Shown piece after piece: positions 1-8,006 of a stretch of 64,000 bases of DNA. Each line of letters starts with the position of its first letter. Positions within the stretch are counted from its first letter, which is position 1. The stretch lies in the NCBI RefSeq assembly GCF_900142365.1, contig NZ_FRAP01000003.1:124001-188000 (forward strand). The letters are read 5' to 3'. The position numbers were made by a program, and so were the translations under genes. The stretch is from Pseudonocardia thermophila (GTDB taxonomy: Bacteria; Actinomycetota; Actinomycetes; Mycobacteriales; Pseudonocardiaceae). Below the pieces are notes generated by a model. It had not been told where the DNA came from, ran no database searches, and worked only from the letters and a program-made list of their open reading frames with translations.

Positions 1-1
1 G

Positions 2-865
2 GGCGGCTTCTACGCGCTGCTCGCCGAGTACCCGGCGTTCACCTTCGTCGCCGGGCTGGCCACGCTGGTCGGCCTGCTGTTCTACGTGACGTCGGCCGAC
101 TCCGGCGCGCTGGTGATGGCGAACCTGTCCTCGCACCTGCGCACGGTCCACGAGGACGGCCGGGCCGGCCTGCGGATCTTCTGGGCGCTGGCGACCGGTG
201 CGCTGACGCTCGCGATCCTGTCCGTCGACGGCATCTTCGCGCTGCAGTTCGCCACGGTCATCATGGGCCTGCCGTTCGCGTTCGTGCTGGTCGCGGTGAT
301 GATCGGGCTGTTCAGGGCGCTGCGCGTGGAGGCCCATCGCGCGAGCAGCCTGGAACGCATGCTGCCGCGGCTGCTGTCCGGCCGCAGCATCGACGGCACC
401 CAACCGAGTCCGGGCTCGTGGCGCCGACGCCTGACCAGAGCGCTCGCCCACCCGAGCCCGGAGCGCGGCCGCGAGTACCTCGTGGAGACGGCGCTGCCCG
501 CGCTGCGGGAGGTCGCAGCCGAGCTGCAGCAGCAGGGCGTCGAGGACGCCGAGGCCGAGCTGCTGGAGCAGGACGGGATCACCTACGTCGAGCTGAAGGC
601 GCCGACCGGCGATCCCGAGCACCCGTTCCGCTACTGCATCTGGCCGCAGGAGCTGCCGCTGCCCGCCTACGGCCCGGCGATCGTGGGGCAGGAGACCTAC
701 GTCCGGCTCGAGGTGCACCTCGACGAGGGCGGCCAGGGCTACGACGTCATGGGCTACACCCACACGCAGCTCATCGACGACGTGCTCGACCAGTACGAGC
801 GGCACCTGGAGTTCCTGCGCCTGCAGCACGGCGCACCGGTCGAGGCCGGCGGCCCGGCGAACTGA
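2..865 (+). CDS. betT: BCCT-family choline/betaine transporter, C-terminal part (5' end outside window)
   Basis: The visible 287 residues start inside the membrane domain of a betaine/choline/carnitine transporter, which imports quaternary amines as compatible solutes or carbon sources. The segment YVTSADSGALVMANLSS (about residues 28-44) is the family's late-helix signature. Two more membrane segments follow. After about residue 105 there is a long cytosolic tail rich in Glu and Arg, with conserved PFRYCIWP and YVRLEVHLDEG stretches. Long tails of this type occur in the BetT branch rather than in short BetP-like members. Choline as substrate is inferred from this tail type and not shown. The gene ends with TGA 9 bases before the convergent kinase gene. 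Confidence 0.85.
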   Translation, partial: GGFYALLAEYPAFTFVAGLATLVGLLFYVTSADSGALVMANLSSHLRTVHEDGRAGLRIFWALATGALTLAILSVDGIFALQFATVIMGLPFAFVLVAVMIGLFRALRVEAHRASSLERMLPRLLSGRSIDGTQPSPGSWRRRLTRALAHPSPERGREYLVETALPALREVAAELQQQGVEDAEAELLEQDGITYVELKAPTGDPEHPFRYCIWPQELPLPAYGPAIVGQETYVRLEVHLDEGGQGYDVMGYTHTQLIDDVLDQYERHLEFLRLQHGAPVEAGGPAN

Positions 866-874
866 TCCGGCGGC

Positions 875-2809
875 TCAGCGGGGGAGGACCAGCACGCCGT
901 CACCGGTGCCCACCACCAACGCGGTGCCGGTGACGGCGAGCGCCCCCGGGCTCCCGGGCACGTCGGCGGCGCGGGCCCCCGGCGCGGTGATCGACGCGAC
1001 GACCGTCGCCGAGTCGGGGTCGATCACCGCGACCGCCCCGCTGGTCAACGCGTAGGCGCGGCTGCCGTCCGGGGCGGCCGCGACGGCGAGCGGACCCGCC
1101 ACGCCGCGCACCTGCGTCACCGTGCCGCTGCGCGGATCGACCACCCACACCGCAGGCCGGTCCCGGACGAGCACCCGTGCTCCGGCGACGGCCACGTCGA
1201 GCGGGTAGTCCCCGACCGGGATCCGGTCCGTGACCGCCGCCGTCGCCGGATCGGCCACCAGCAGCTGCCCGCCGCCGTGCTGCAGCTCCACCCACGACGC
1301 GTACACCGCATCCAGCCCCGCGGCCGTGCCCGTGGGGGAGTTGCCGACGCTCGCCCGGTGCACGATCCGCGCGGTGGCCACGTCGACGACGGCCACCGTC
1401 GACAGCGTCGCGACGTACGCCCAGCGCCCGTCGGCGGACACGCTCAGCCCGTCCGCCACCGACCCGACGTCCGCGTCGGCCAGCACCGCCCCGTCCGCGG
1501 TCGACAGCACCGTCAGATCACCGTCCTGGGTGAGCACCAGCAGCCGGGTCCCGTCGGGGGTGAGCGCGGCCGCGTACCCGGGCACCGCCGCGAGCGGCGT
1601 CGCCGTCGCCGTGACCAGGTCGATCCGCGTCACGCCGGTGTCGTCGACCCCGAACGCGGTCCGCCCGTCCGCCGCCGCGACCAGGCTCGTCGGCTGCCGC
1701 ATCGCGATCGTCACCGGCCCCACCGGCGCCACCGGCCCCACCGGCGCCGCCGACGTCGGCGCCGCCGTGGTCGGCGGGACCGCCGTGGTCGGCGGGACCG
1801 CCGTCGTGGCGGTCGCGGTCCCCGGCGGCAGCTGCGCCACCCCGCCGCTTCCTCGCCAGGGCGCGACGACCACCACCGTCGCCGCAGCAGCCACCACCAC
1901 CGCAGCCCCGGCGGCAGCGGCGATCCACCGCACCGCCCGGCGTCTTCCCGGCGCCGCCTCCGCACCCGGAACCGGCGGTGTCGGCATCCCCGGTGCAGCG
2001 CCCAGCGCGGCCTGCGCGTGCGCGGCCAGCGCCCCCGCTGTCGGGTGCCGCTGCGCCGGGTCCTTCGCCATCCCGCGCGCGACCACGTCGTCCAGCGCCG
2101 GCGGGACCCCCGGCCGCAGCAGCGACGGCCGCGGCGGCGGCTGCATCAGGTGCGCCGACATCATCGGCACCGGCCCGGTCACCGGGAACGGCTTCTGCGC
2201 CGTCAGCGCCTCGTGCAGCACGCAGGCCAGCGCGTACACGTCGACCAGCGCGTTCAGCGGCGCATCGTCGAACCGCTCGGGCGCCATGTACGCGAGCGTC
2301 CCGACCGTCGCCCCGGCCGTCGTCACCGCCGTGTCGTCCCCACCGCGCGCGATCCCGAAGTCCGTCAGGTACGCCCGCCCGTCCGGCGTGACGAGCACGT
2401 TCGACGGCTTCACGTCCCGATGCACCAACCCCGCCCGGTGCGCCGCGTCCAGTGCCGCCGCCACCTGCGTGATCACGTGCACCGCCCGTTCGGGCGGCAG
2501 CGGCCCCTCCTGAACCAACAGCTGCGCCAGATCCGCCCCCTCGACGCACGGCATCGTCAGGTACAGCCGCCCGTCGATCTCCCCGACGTCCAGCACCGGC
2601 ACGATGTGCGGATCCGACAGCCGCGCCGCCACCGCGCACTCCCGACGGAACCGCGCCGCGAACGCCGGCTCGCCCGCCAGCCCCGCCGCCAACCGCTTCA
2701 CCGCGACCGTCTGCCCCGTGGCGGTGTCGCGGGCCCGCCACACCTCACCCATGCCCCCGCGGCCCAGCAGGTCGACCAGCACGTACCTGCCGAACCGCTC
2801 ACCCGTCAC
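875..2809 (-). CDS. Membrane-anchored Ser/Thr protein kinase with C-terminal beta-propeller sensor
   Basis: This 644-residue protein has a PknB-type kinase domain at residues 8-265: glycine loop GRGGMGEV near 16-23, catalytic Lys38, HRDVKPSN at 130-137 and DFG at 150-152. A transmembrane helix lies at about 294-317. The outside part is a Thr/Pro-rich stalk followed by about 280 residues of YVTN/PQQ-like propeller repeats (TPDGTRLLVLT, SADGRWAYVAT, APDGSRAYALT). The layout is a receptor kinase whose extracytoplasmic propeller may sense a ligand or the cell wall. The GTG at 2809 was chosen because GAGGA lies 7 bases upstream; a GTG at 2827 is possible. Substrate unknown. Confidence 0.9.
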   Translation of the reverse strand: MTGERFGRYVLVDLLGRGGMGEVWRARDTATGQTVAVKRLAAGLAGEPAFAARFRRECAVAARLSDPHIVPVLDVGEIDGRLYLTMPCVEGADLAQLLVQEGPLPPERAVHVITQVAAALDAAHRAGLVHRDVKPSNVLVTPDGRAYLTDFGIARGGDDTAVTTAGATVGTLAYMAPERFDDAPLNALVDVYALACVLHEALTAQKPFPVTGPVPMMSAHLMQPPPRPSLLRPGVPPALDDVVARGMAKDPAQRHPTAGALAAHAQAALGAAPGMPTPPVPGAEAAPGRRRAVRWIAAAAGAAVVVAAAATVVVVAPWRGSGGVAQLPPGTATATTAVPPTTAVPPTTAAPTSAAPVGPVAPVGPVTIAMRQPTSLVAAADGRTAFGVDDTGVTRIDLVTATATPLAAVPGYAAALTPDGTRLLVLTQDGDLTVLSTADGAVLADADVGSVADGLSVSADGRWAYVATLSTVAVVDVATARIVHRASVGNSPTGTAAGLDAVYASWVELQHGGGQLLVADPATAAVTDRIPVGDYPLDVAVAGARVLVRDRPAVWVVDPRSGTVTQVRGVAGPLAVAAAPDGSRAYALTSGAVAVIDPDSATVVASITAPGARAADVPGSPGALAVTGTALVVGTGDGVLVLPR

Positions 2810-2953
2810 CAGCGCATCCTCGCGCACCGCCGCCGCGCGGTGGAGCGGGGTCGCCGGAACGCCGCTCCCCACCCCGCCCGTTACTGTCGAACTCCCACCC
2901 ACGGCTCCGACCCCGTCACGGGCCCCACCCCGGAGCCCAGGGAAGGACGAACG

Positions 2954-3322
2954 ATGAAGTACCTGCTGATCATGCACAACAACCCCGAGCTCCTGAACTC
3001 CCTGCCCCCGGACGTCATGGACGCCATCGGCAAGGGCCACCAGGAGTTCATCGAGAAGATCAGGGCCTCCGGCGAGCTGATCGTCACCCAGGCCCTTGCC
3101 GATCCCTCCACCAGCAAGGTCGTCCGCACCCGCGACGGCGAACGCGTCGTCACCGACGGCCCGTACCTGGAGGCGAAGGAGTACCTGGGCGGCTACTACC
3201 TGATCGACGTCGAGAACGAGGAGCGCGCCCTCGAACTGGCCGCCATGATCCCCGACGCCGGCATCGAGGGCATGGGCGTCGAGGTGCGCGCCGTCATGTT
3301 CAGCCACGGAGCGGACATGTGA
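2954..3322 (+). CDS. YCII/DGPF-domain protein, partner of the ECF42 sigma factor
   Basis: A 122-residue single-domain protein of the YCII-related (DGPF) family. The family motif appears as DGPYLEAKEYLGGYY near residues 76-90, and the N-terminus MKYLLIMHNN is typical. A strong ribosome site (GGAAGGA) precedes the ATG. The stop codon overlaps the GTG of the next gene by 4 bases, so the two are translationally coupled. DGPF proteins are the standard genomic partners of ECF42 sigma factors. Their biochemical role is not settled; dehydrogenase-like or small-molecule binding functions have been proposed. Gene pair assignment is strong, molecular function is open. Confidence 0.85.
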   Translation: MKYLLIMHNNPELLNSLPPDVMDAIGKGHQEFIEKIRASGELIVTQALADPSTSKVVRTRDGERVVTDGPYLEAKEYLGGYYLIDVENEERALELAAMIPDAGIEGMGVEVRAVMFSHGADM

Positions 3323-4560
3323 CCAGCCCGGCCACCGGGGACCTGCTGCGCGACCTGGCGCCGCAGGTCCTCGGCGTGCTCGTCCGCCGGTACGGCCAGT
3401 TCGACCACTGCGAGGACGCCGTCCAGGAAGCCCTGCTCGCAGCCGCGCAGCAGTGGCCGCGCGACGGTCTGCCCGCTCAGCCCCGCAGCTGGCTGCTCAC
3501 GGTCGCCACCCGGCGACTCACCGACGAGTGGCGCAGCGAGAGCGCCCGCCGCCGCCGCGAGGCCGAGCACGCCCTCGCCGATCCGGCGTTCGGCACCGGG
3601 CCCGTCGCCCCGCCGCCGGACGAGATCGAACCCGCGATCGACGACTCGCTCACGCTGCTCTTGATGTGCTGCCACCCGAAGCTGACGGTCCCGTCGCAGG
3701 TGGCGCTGTCGCTGCGGGCGGTGGGCGGCCTGACGACGGCGGAGATCGCGGCGGCGTTCCTCGTGCCCGAGGCGACGATGGCCCAGCGGATCAGCCGGGC
3801 GAAGAAGACCCTCAAGGACGTGCCCGGCGGGTTCGCGCTGCCGGAGGGCGAGGCGCGCCGGGAGCGGCTGCCGGCCGTGCTGCACGTGCTCTACCTGATC
3901 TTCAACGAGGGCTACACGGCCACCTCGGGGAAGGATCTGCAGCGCCCGGAGCTCGCGGCGGAGGCGATCCGGCTGGCCCGCGCGGTGGCCCGCGCCCTGC
4001 CGGACGACGGCGAGGTCGCCGGCCTGCTCGCCCTCATGCTGCTGACCCAGGCGCGCAGCCGCGCCCGCACCGATGCGGCCGGCCGGCTGGTGCCGCTCGC
4101 CGACCAGGACCGCTCGTTGTGGGACCGCGAGCTCATCGCGGAGGGCGTCGACCTGGTGAGCCGGGCGCTCGCGACCGCCCCGCTCGGCCCGTACCAGCTG
4201 CAGGCCGCGATCGCGGCGGTGCACGCCGAGGCGCCCGACGACGCCGGAACGGACTGGGCGCAGATCGCGATCCTCTACCGCATCCTCGACGCGCTCGCCC
4301 CGAACCCGATGGTGACGCTCAACCGCGCGGTCGCCGTCGCGAAGGTGGAAGGGCCACGAGCCGGGCTCGCGCTGCTGGAGCCGCTCGACGCCGACCCGCG
4401 CGTCGCGCGGCACCACCGGCTGACCGCGGTGCGCGCGCACCTGCTGGAGATGGCCGGCGACCTCGCCGGGGCGAAGGCGCAGTACGAGGAGGCAGCCCGG
4501 CGTACGGCGAGCCTGCCGGAGCGGGACTACCTGCGCCGCCGCGCGGCGGCGCAGGGCTGA
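3319..4560 (+). CDS. ECF42-type RNA polymerase sigma factor with C-terminal TPR-like extension
   Basis: A 413-residue extracytoplasmic-function sigma factor. Region 2 lies near residues 12-75 (YGQFDHCEDAVQEALLAAAQQW, RSWLLTVATRRLTDEW). Region 4 lies near 115-165 (LSLRAVGGLTTAEIAAAFLVPEATMAQRISRAKKTL). A 240-residue C-terminal extension follows (FNEGYTAT, LNRAVAVAKVEGPRAGLALL) with the helical TPR-like repeats that define ECF42. The family has no membrane anti-sigma factor; the C-terminal part is thought to control activity, and the target is usually the neighbouring DGPF gene. That arrangement is seen here through a 4-base overlap with the upstream gene. The inducing signal is unknown. Confidence 0.9.
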   Translation: MTSPATGDLLRDLAPQVLGVLVRRYGQFDHCEDAVQEALLAAAQQWPRDGLPAQPRSWLLTVATRRLTDEWRSESARRRREAEHALADPAFGTGPVAPPPDEIEPAIDDSLTLLLMCCHPKLTVPSQVALSLRAVGGLTTAEIAAAFLVPEATMAQRISRAKKTLKDVPGGFALPEGEARRERLPAVLHVLYLIFNEGYTATSGKDLQRPELAAEAIRLARAVARALPDDGEVAGLLALMLLTQARSRARTDAAGRLVPLADQDRSLWDRELIAEGVDLVSRALATAPLGPYQLQAAIAAVHAEAPDDAGTDWAQIAILYRILDALAPNPMVTLNRAVAVAKVEGPRAGLALLEPLDADPRVARHHRLTAVRAHLLEMAGDLAGAKAQYEEAARRTASLPERDYLRRRAAAQG

Positions 4561-4588
4561 CCCGCAGCGGTGAGTCCGCAGCGGTGAG

Positions 4589-5092
4589 TCAGCAGGGCTC
4601 CGCGGCGGGGCCGGGGTCGGTGAGCTGGTGCATCTCGACGCAGACGCCCGGCCCTGGCCCGGCCTGCAGGCCGACCGCCAGCCGGTGCAGCAGGTCCCGC
4701 AGCACTCGGCGGTCCTCGGGGGCGAGCGGGGCGAGCAGCGCCTCCTCGGCTTCGCGCAGGGACCGCTGGACGGCGCACAGCCGCTCGTTGCCGGCCGGGG
4801 TGACGGTGATCCGCCGGGCCCGCCGATCGGCGGGATCAGGGCGGCGCTCGATGAGCCCGGCGGCCTCCAGGTCGTCGAGCAGGTAGGTCATCACCGTGCG
4901 GTCGACGCCCAGCTTGCGGGCCATCGCGAGCTGGCTGGGCGGGTCGCCGAGCGCGGCGGTGGCCAGGACGTGGTAGCCGCGCGGGCCGCCCGGCAGGTCG
5001 GTGAGCCTCGCCTCCGACAGCTGCCGGTAGGTGCGCAGCACCGCGAGCAGCGCCCAGCCGAGATCGGCCTCCAGCTGCTGCGGTGTGGTCAT
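4589..5092 (-). CDS. MarR-family transcriptional regulator
   Basis: A 167-residue winged-helix repressor. The DNA-binding core is at about residues 50-100 (PSQLAMARKLGVDRTVMTYLLDDLEAAGLIERRPDPADRRARRITVT), with the wing motif DPADRRARRI that is diagnostic of MarR. It is transcribed divergently from the NADH azoreductase gene 101 bases away. MarR/azoreductase pairs commonly respond to quinones or electrophiles, so regulation of that flavoprotein is the likely role. The C-terminal tail contains Cys residues (GPGVCVEMHQL and a final Cys), so redox sensing is conceivable but not shown. Confidence 0.85.
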   Translation of the reverse strand: MTTPQQLEADLGWALLAVLRTYRQLSEARLTDLPGGPRGYHVLATAALGDPPSQLAMARKLGVDRTVMTYLLDDLEAAGLIERRPDPADRRARRITVTPAGNERLCAVQRSLREAEEALLAPLAPEDRRVLRDLLHRLAVGLQAGPGPGVCVEMHQLTDPGPAAEPC

Positions 5093-5118
5093 TGCCTCAG
5101 TCTACGGCGTCTGCGGAA

Positions 5119-5153
5119 GTTCTGTTGACACAATCTTCTGTGCGATAGAACAT
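5119..5153 (+). promoter_or_regulatory. Putative azoreductase promoter within a MarR-type inverted repeat
   Basis: The divergent region contains a perfect -35 hexamer TTGACA at 5125-5130. It is followed by TAGAAC (5146-5151, spacer 15) or GAACAT (5148-5153, spacer 17) as possible -10 elements. These lie inside an inverted repeat GTTCT (5119-5123)/AGAAC (5147-5151). A repressor bound across the arms would cover the promoter, as expected for MarR control. This is sequence inference only. Confidence 0.45.
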
Positions 5154-5193
5154 CTACTCGCACGCAGAAAGAATTCGACGGACGGAGCACTGG

Positions 5194-5847
5194 ATGTCCA
5201 CCCTCCTGCGCATCGACACGAGCATCCGCGCGGACGCCTCGGTGACCCGCGCGATCGGCGACACGCTGCAGAGCAGCTGGCTCGCCGCGAACCCCGGCGG
5301 GACGGTGGTGCGCCGCGACCTGGCCGTCGACCCGATCCCGACGCCCGCGTGGTCGAACGCGGTGGCCGCCGCGCAGACCGACGAGGCGCAGCGCACCCCG
5401 ACCCAGCGGGCCGCGCTCGCGCTCGCCGCCGCGGTGGCCGACGAGGTCCTCGCCGCCGACCTGATCGTCGTCGGGGCGCCGCTGTACAACTACGGCGTCT
5501 CGGCCCACCTGAAGACCTGGATCGACCTGCTGCTCGCCGACGCCCGCTTCGCGCCCGGCACGGCGGCGCTGACCGGTCGCCCGCTGGCGCTGGTCGTCGC
5601 CCGTGGCGGCGGGTACGGGCCCGGCACTCCCCGTGAGGGCTGGGACTACACCACGCCCTACCTCATGCGGATCTTCGCCGAGGTCATGGGCGCCGACGTC
5701 ACCCTCGTCGACACCGAGCTGACCCTTGCCGAGCACAACCCGGCCATGGAGCCGCTGCGTCCGCTCGCCGCCCAGCGGCTCGCCGATGCGCACCAGCGCG
5801 CCGACGAGGTCGGGCGCGAGCTCGCGAAGGCCGCCGTCACGGCTTGA
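5194..5847 (+). CDS. azoR: FMN-dependent NADH-azoreductase / quinone reductase
   Basis: A 217-residue flavodoxin-fold oxidoreductase of the AzoR group, which uses FMN and NADH for two-electron reduction of azo dyes and quinones. Recognisable parts are the N-terminal RIDTSIRADASVTRAIGD (FMN phosphate loop), GAPLYNYGVSAHLKTWID near residues 95-112 (the P-x-YN-F/Y-G motif that holds the isoalloxazine) and VVARGGGYGPGTPREGWDY near 137-155. It is divergent from marR. Its stop codon abuts the stop of the convergent TRIC gene with no spacer. Quinone detoxification is the more likely physiological role than azo reduction. Confidence 0.88.
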   Translation: MSTLLRIDTSIRADASVTRAIGDTLQSSWLAANPGGTVVRRDLAVDPIPTPAWSNAVAAAQTDEAQRTPTQRAALALAAAVADEVLAADLIVVGAPLYNYGVSAHLKTWIDLLLADARFAPGTAALTGRPLALVVARGGGYGPGTPREGWDYTTPYLMRIFAEVMGADVTLVDTELTLAEHNPAMEPLRPLAAQRLADAHQRADEVGRELAKAAVTA

Positions 5848-6462
5848 TCAGCGAGGGACCGGCGCGTTCCAGTGCCGCCACAGCGCGAGCACCCGCACCG
5901 CCGCGACGAGGAGGGCCCCGACCAGCGCGACCGGGAACGACGGCAGGCCCAGCTCGTGCCCGATGACCACCACGACGGCGCCGAGCAGGGCCGCCAGCGC
6001 GTAGATCTCCCGCCGCAGCACGGTGGGGATCTCGCGCAGCAGCACGTCGCGCAGCACACCGCCGCCGATGCCGGTGATCATGCCGACCAGGACCGCCGTG
6101 ACCCCGGGGGCGCCGACGGAGAAGGCCGTCGCCGTCCCGGTCGTGACGAACAAGGCCAAGCCGAACGCGTCGGCGAGCTGCACCGCGCGCTGCAGCCGAG
6201 CCACCGCGGGGTGCCAGCGGAACACCAGCAGCCCCACCACGGCGGGCACCGACAGGAACGTCCAGTCCTGCAGCGTCGTCGGCGGGTTGATGCCCAGCAG
6301 GATGTCGCGCAGCACCCCGCCGCCGAGCGCGGTCACCGCGGCCAGCACGACCACGCCGAAGACGTCGAGCTTCGCGTACACGGCCGCGAGCGCACCGGAC
6401 GCGGCGAACACCGCCACTCCGAGCAGGTCGAGCACCAGGAGCAGCGGTGGATCGGCGCTCAT
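5848..6462 (-). CDS. TRIC-family cation channel protein (YadS/UPF0126)
   Basis: A 204-residue integral membrane protein with seven predicted helices built from two similar halves. Each half carries the GGGVLRDILL/GGGVLRDVLL signature (about residues 47-56 and 133-142) of bacterial trimeric intracellular cation channels. These homologues conduct mainly K+ or Na+; some have been tied to amino-acid uptake. The start ATG overlaps the stop of the upstream metal-receptor gene by 4 bases, so the two are coupled. Confidence 0.88.
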   Translation of the reverse strand: MSADPPLLLVLDLLGVAVFAASGALAAVYAKLDVFGVVVLAAVTALGGGVLRDILLGINPPTTLQDWTFLSVPAVVGLLVFRWHPAVARLQRAVQLADAFGLALFVTTGTATAFSVGAPGVTAVLVGMITGIGGGVLRDVLLREIPTVLRREIYALAALLGAVVVVIGHELGLPSFPVALVGALLVAAVRVLALWRHWNAPVPR

Positions 6463-7220
6463 GCCAGGGCGGCGGGCAGCACCGCTGCCGCCTCGACCAG
6501 GCTCGGTCCGTACCAGGTCAGCAGACGGCCGCTGACCAACCGGGCCGGAGCGGAGAAGAACTGCGGGCCGTCGTCGGCGGTGAACCGGTACGGCTCGTCG
6601 GGCAGCACGACCAGGTCGTGCGGGGGCAGCTCCGCGGGATCGAAGCGCGGATAGCGCTCCGGGGAGTCGGCGAGGACGTTGTCGACACCGAGGCGGGTCA
6701 GCACGGACCCGGTGAACGTGTCCGAGCCGACCGCCATCCACGGCTTGCGCCAGATCGGCACCACCGCACGCCGCCGCGTCGCCGGATCGGGCAGCGCCGC
6801 CCAGGCCCGCTCAGCTTCCACCAGCCACGCGGGCTTGCCGAGCCGGCACGCGGCGAGCATCCGCGCCAGCGAGGTGAACGCTCCGTCGAGGGTGCGGATG
6901 TCGGTGACCCACACCGCGAGCCCGGCGGCGCGCAGCGCGTCCAGATCGGGGCGGCGGTTCTCCTCCTGGTTGGCCAGCACCAGATCGGGCTTCAGCTCGA
7001 CGATCGCCTCGACGTCGGGGTTCTTCGTGCCGCCGATCCGCGCCACGTCCAGGTCAGCGGGATGGGTGCACCAGTTCGTCGCGCCGACGAGCAGACCGGG
7101 TGCGCTCGCCGCGACCGCCTCGGTGAGCGACGGCACGATCGACACGACCCGGCGGACCTCGGTGGGCACCGGCACGGGCCGCTGCTCGTCGTCGACGAGT
7201 TCGGCGATGACATCGGCCAT
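6459..7220 (-). CDS. BtuF-like helical-backbone metal receptor without a signal peptide
   Basis: A 253-residue protein of the periplasmic-binding type III fold (cobalamin/ferric receptor superfamily). Motifs include RRVVSIVPSLTEAV (about residues 23-36), DVEAIVELKPDLVLANQEENRRPDL (68-92) and WRKPWMAVGSDTFTGSVLTRLGVDNV. Family members normally carry a lipobox. This one begins MADVIAELVDDEQRP and has neither signal peptide nor Cys, so it should be cytoplasmic. No ABC permease or ATPase is adjacent. Its only partner is the coupled TRIC channel gene. Ligand unknown; binding of a corrinoid or metal chelate is only a family-based guess. Confidence 0.8.
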   Translation of the reverse strand: MADVIAELVDDEQRPVPVPTEVRRVVSIVPSLTEAVAASAPGLLVGATNWCTHPADLDVARIGGTKNPDVEAIVELKPDLVLANQEENRRPDLDALRAAGLAVWVTDIRTLDGAFTSLARMLAACRLGKPAWLVEAERAWAALPDPATRRRAVVPIWRKPWMAVGSDTFTGSVLTRLGVDNVLADSPERYPRFDPAELPPHDLVVLPDEPYRFTADDGPQFFSAPARLVSGRLLTWYGPSLVEAAAVLPAALA

Positions 7221-7313
7221 GGGAGAACAGTACGGCGAGCGGACCGGGCCGCCGCGGACGCCGGTGTCACCGGGTCCGGGAATGCCGGGCGGTGCTGATC
7301 GTTCTGCTCTGTC

Positions 7314-8006
7314 GTGAGCACCCATCCGCTGGACAACCCGGTCTGGTCGGCGCTGACGGGCCCGCAGGCCGACATCGCGGAGCGCGCCGGCTCAGCCGTC
7401 CGCTACCCCGCCGACGTGTCGCCGTTCGCCGCGCTGCCCGCGGACGCCGACGACGCGGCGTGGGCGGCGCTGGCCGACCTCGTCGGCCCGACGACGATCG
7501 TGCTGACCGGGCCGGTGCACCGGCCGCCCGCGGGCTGGCGGGTGCTCGAGTCGATCCCGGGCGTGCAGCTCGACGGATCCGCCGTCGCCGGTGCTCCCGA
7601 CCCGGAGGCGGTCGTGCTCACCGAGGCCGACGTGCCGGAGATGCTCGACCTGGTGCGCCGCACCCGGCCCGGACCGTTCGAGAAGCGCACCCACACCCTC
7701 GGCACCTACTACGGCATCCGGCGCGGCGGCGCGCTCGTCGCGATGGCGGGGGAGCGGATGCGCCCCGGCGGCTGGGCGGAGATCAGCGCCGTGTGCACCG
7801 ATCCCGCGCACCGCGGTCAGGGCCTGGCGGGGCGGCTGACCCTCGCCGTCGCCGCGACCATCCGGGCCCGCGGGGAGCTGCCGTTCCTGCACACGGGCGC
7901 GGCGAACGCACCGGCGATCCGCCTCTACGAGTCGCTCGGCTTCCGGCTGCGGCGCGAGACGGCGTTCACGGCGGTGCGGCTCGACCGCAGCTACCCCGCC
8001 CGGTAG
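7314..8006 (+). CDS. GNAT-family N-acetyltransferase (FR47-like)
   Basis: A 230-residue protein whose C-terminal half is a GNAT fold. The acetyl-CoA loop DPAHRGQGLAGRLTLAVAA (about residues 163-181) has the Q/R-G-x-G-x-A pattern, followed by LHTGAANAPAIRLYESLGFRLRRETAF. The N-terminal half is of the FR47/GCN5-like extension type. It starts at GTG with no clear ribosome site. The last 16 bases overlap the end of the convergent LysR gene. Substrate unknown. Confidence 0.82.
   Translation: MSTHPLDNPVWSALTGPQADIAERAGSAVRYPADVSPFAALPADADDAAWAALADLVGPTTIVLTGPVHRPPAGWRVLESIPGVQLDGSAVAGAPDPEAVVLTEADVPEMLDLVRRTRPGPFEKRTHTLGTYYGIRRGGALVAMAGERMRPGGWAEISAVCTDPAHRGQGLAGRLTLAVAATIRARGELPFLHTGAANAPAIRLYESLGFRLRRETAFTAVRLDRSYPAR

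Noticed and set aside
1710..1800. Collagen-like Gly-Pro-Thr repeats on the plus strand
   Set aside because: They are the antisense reading of the kinase's Pro/Val/Thr-rich stalk codons and do not form a separate gene.
1277..3322. Long plus-strand frame opposite the first kinase, ending in the YCII protein
   Set aside because: Only the last 123 codons, from ATG 2954, are real; the upstream part is antisense to the kinase and Arg/Pro-rich without domains.
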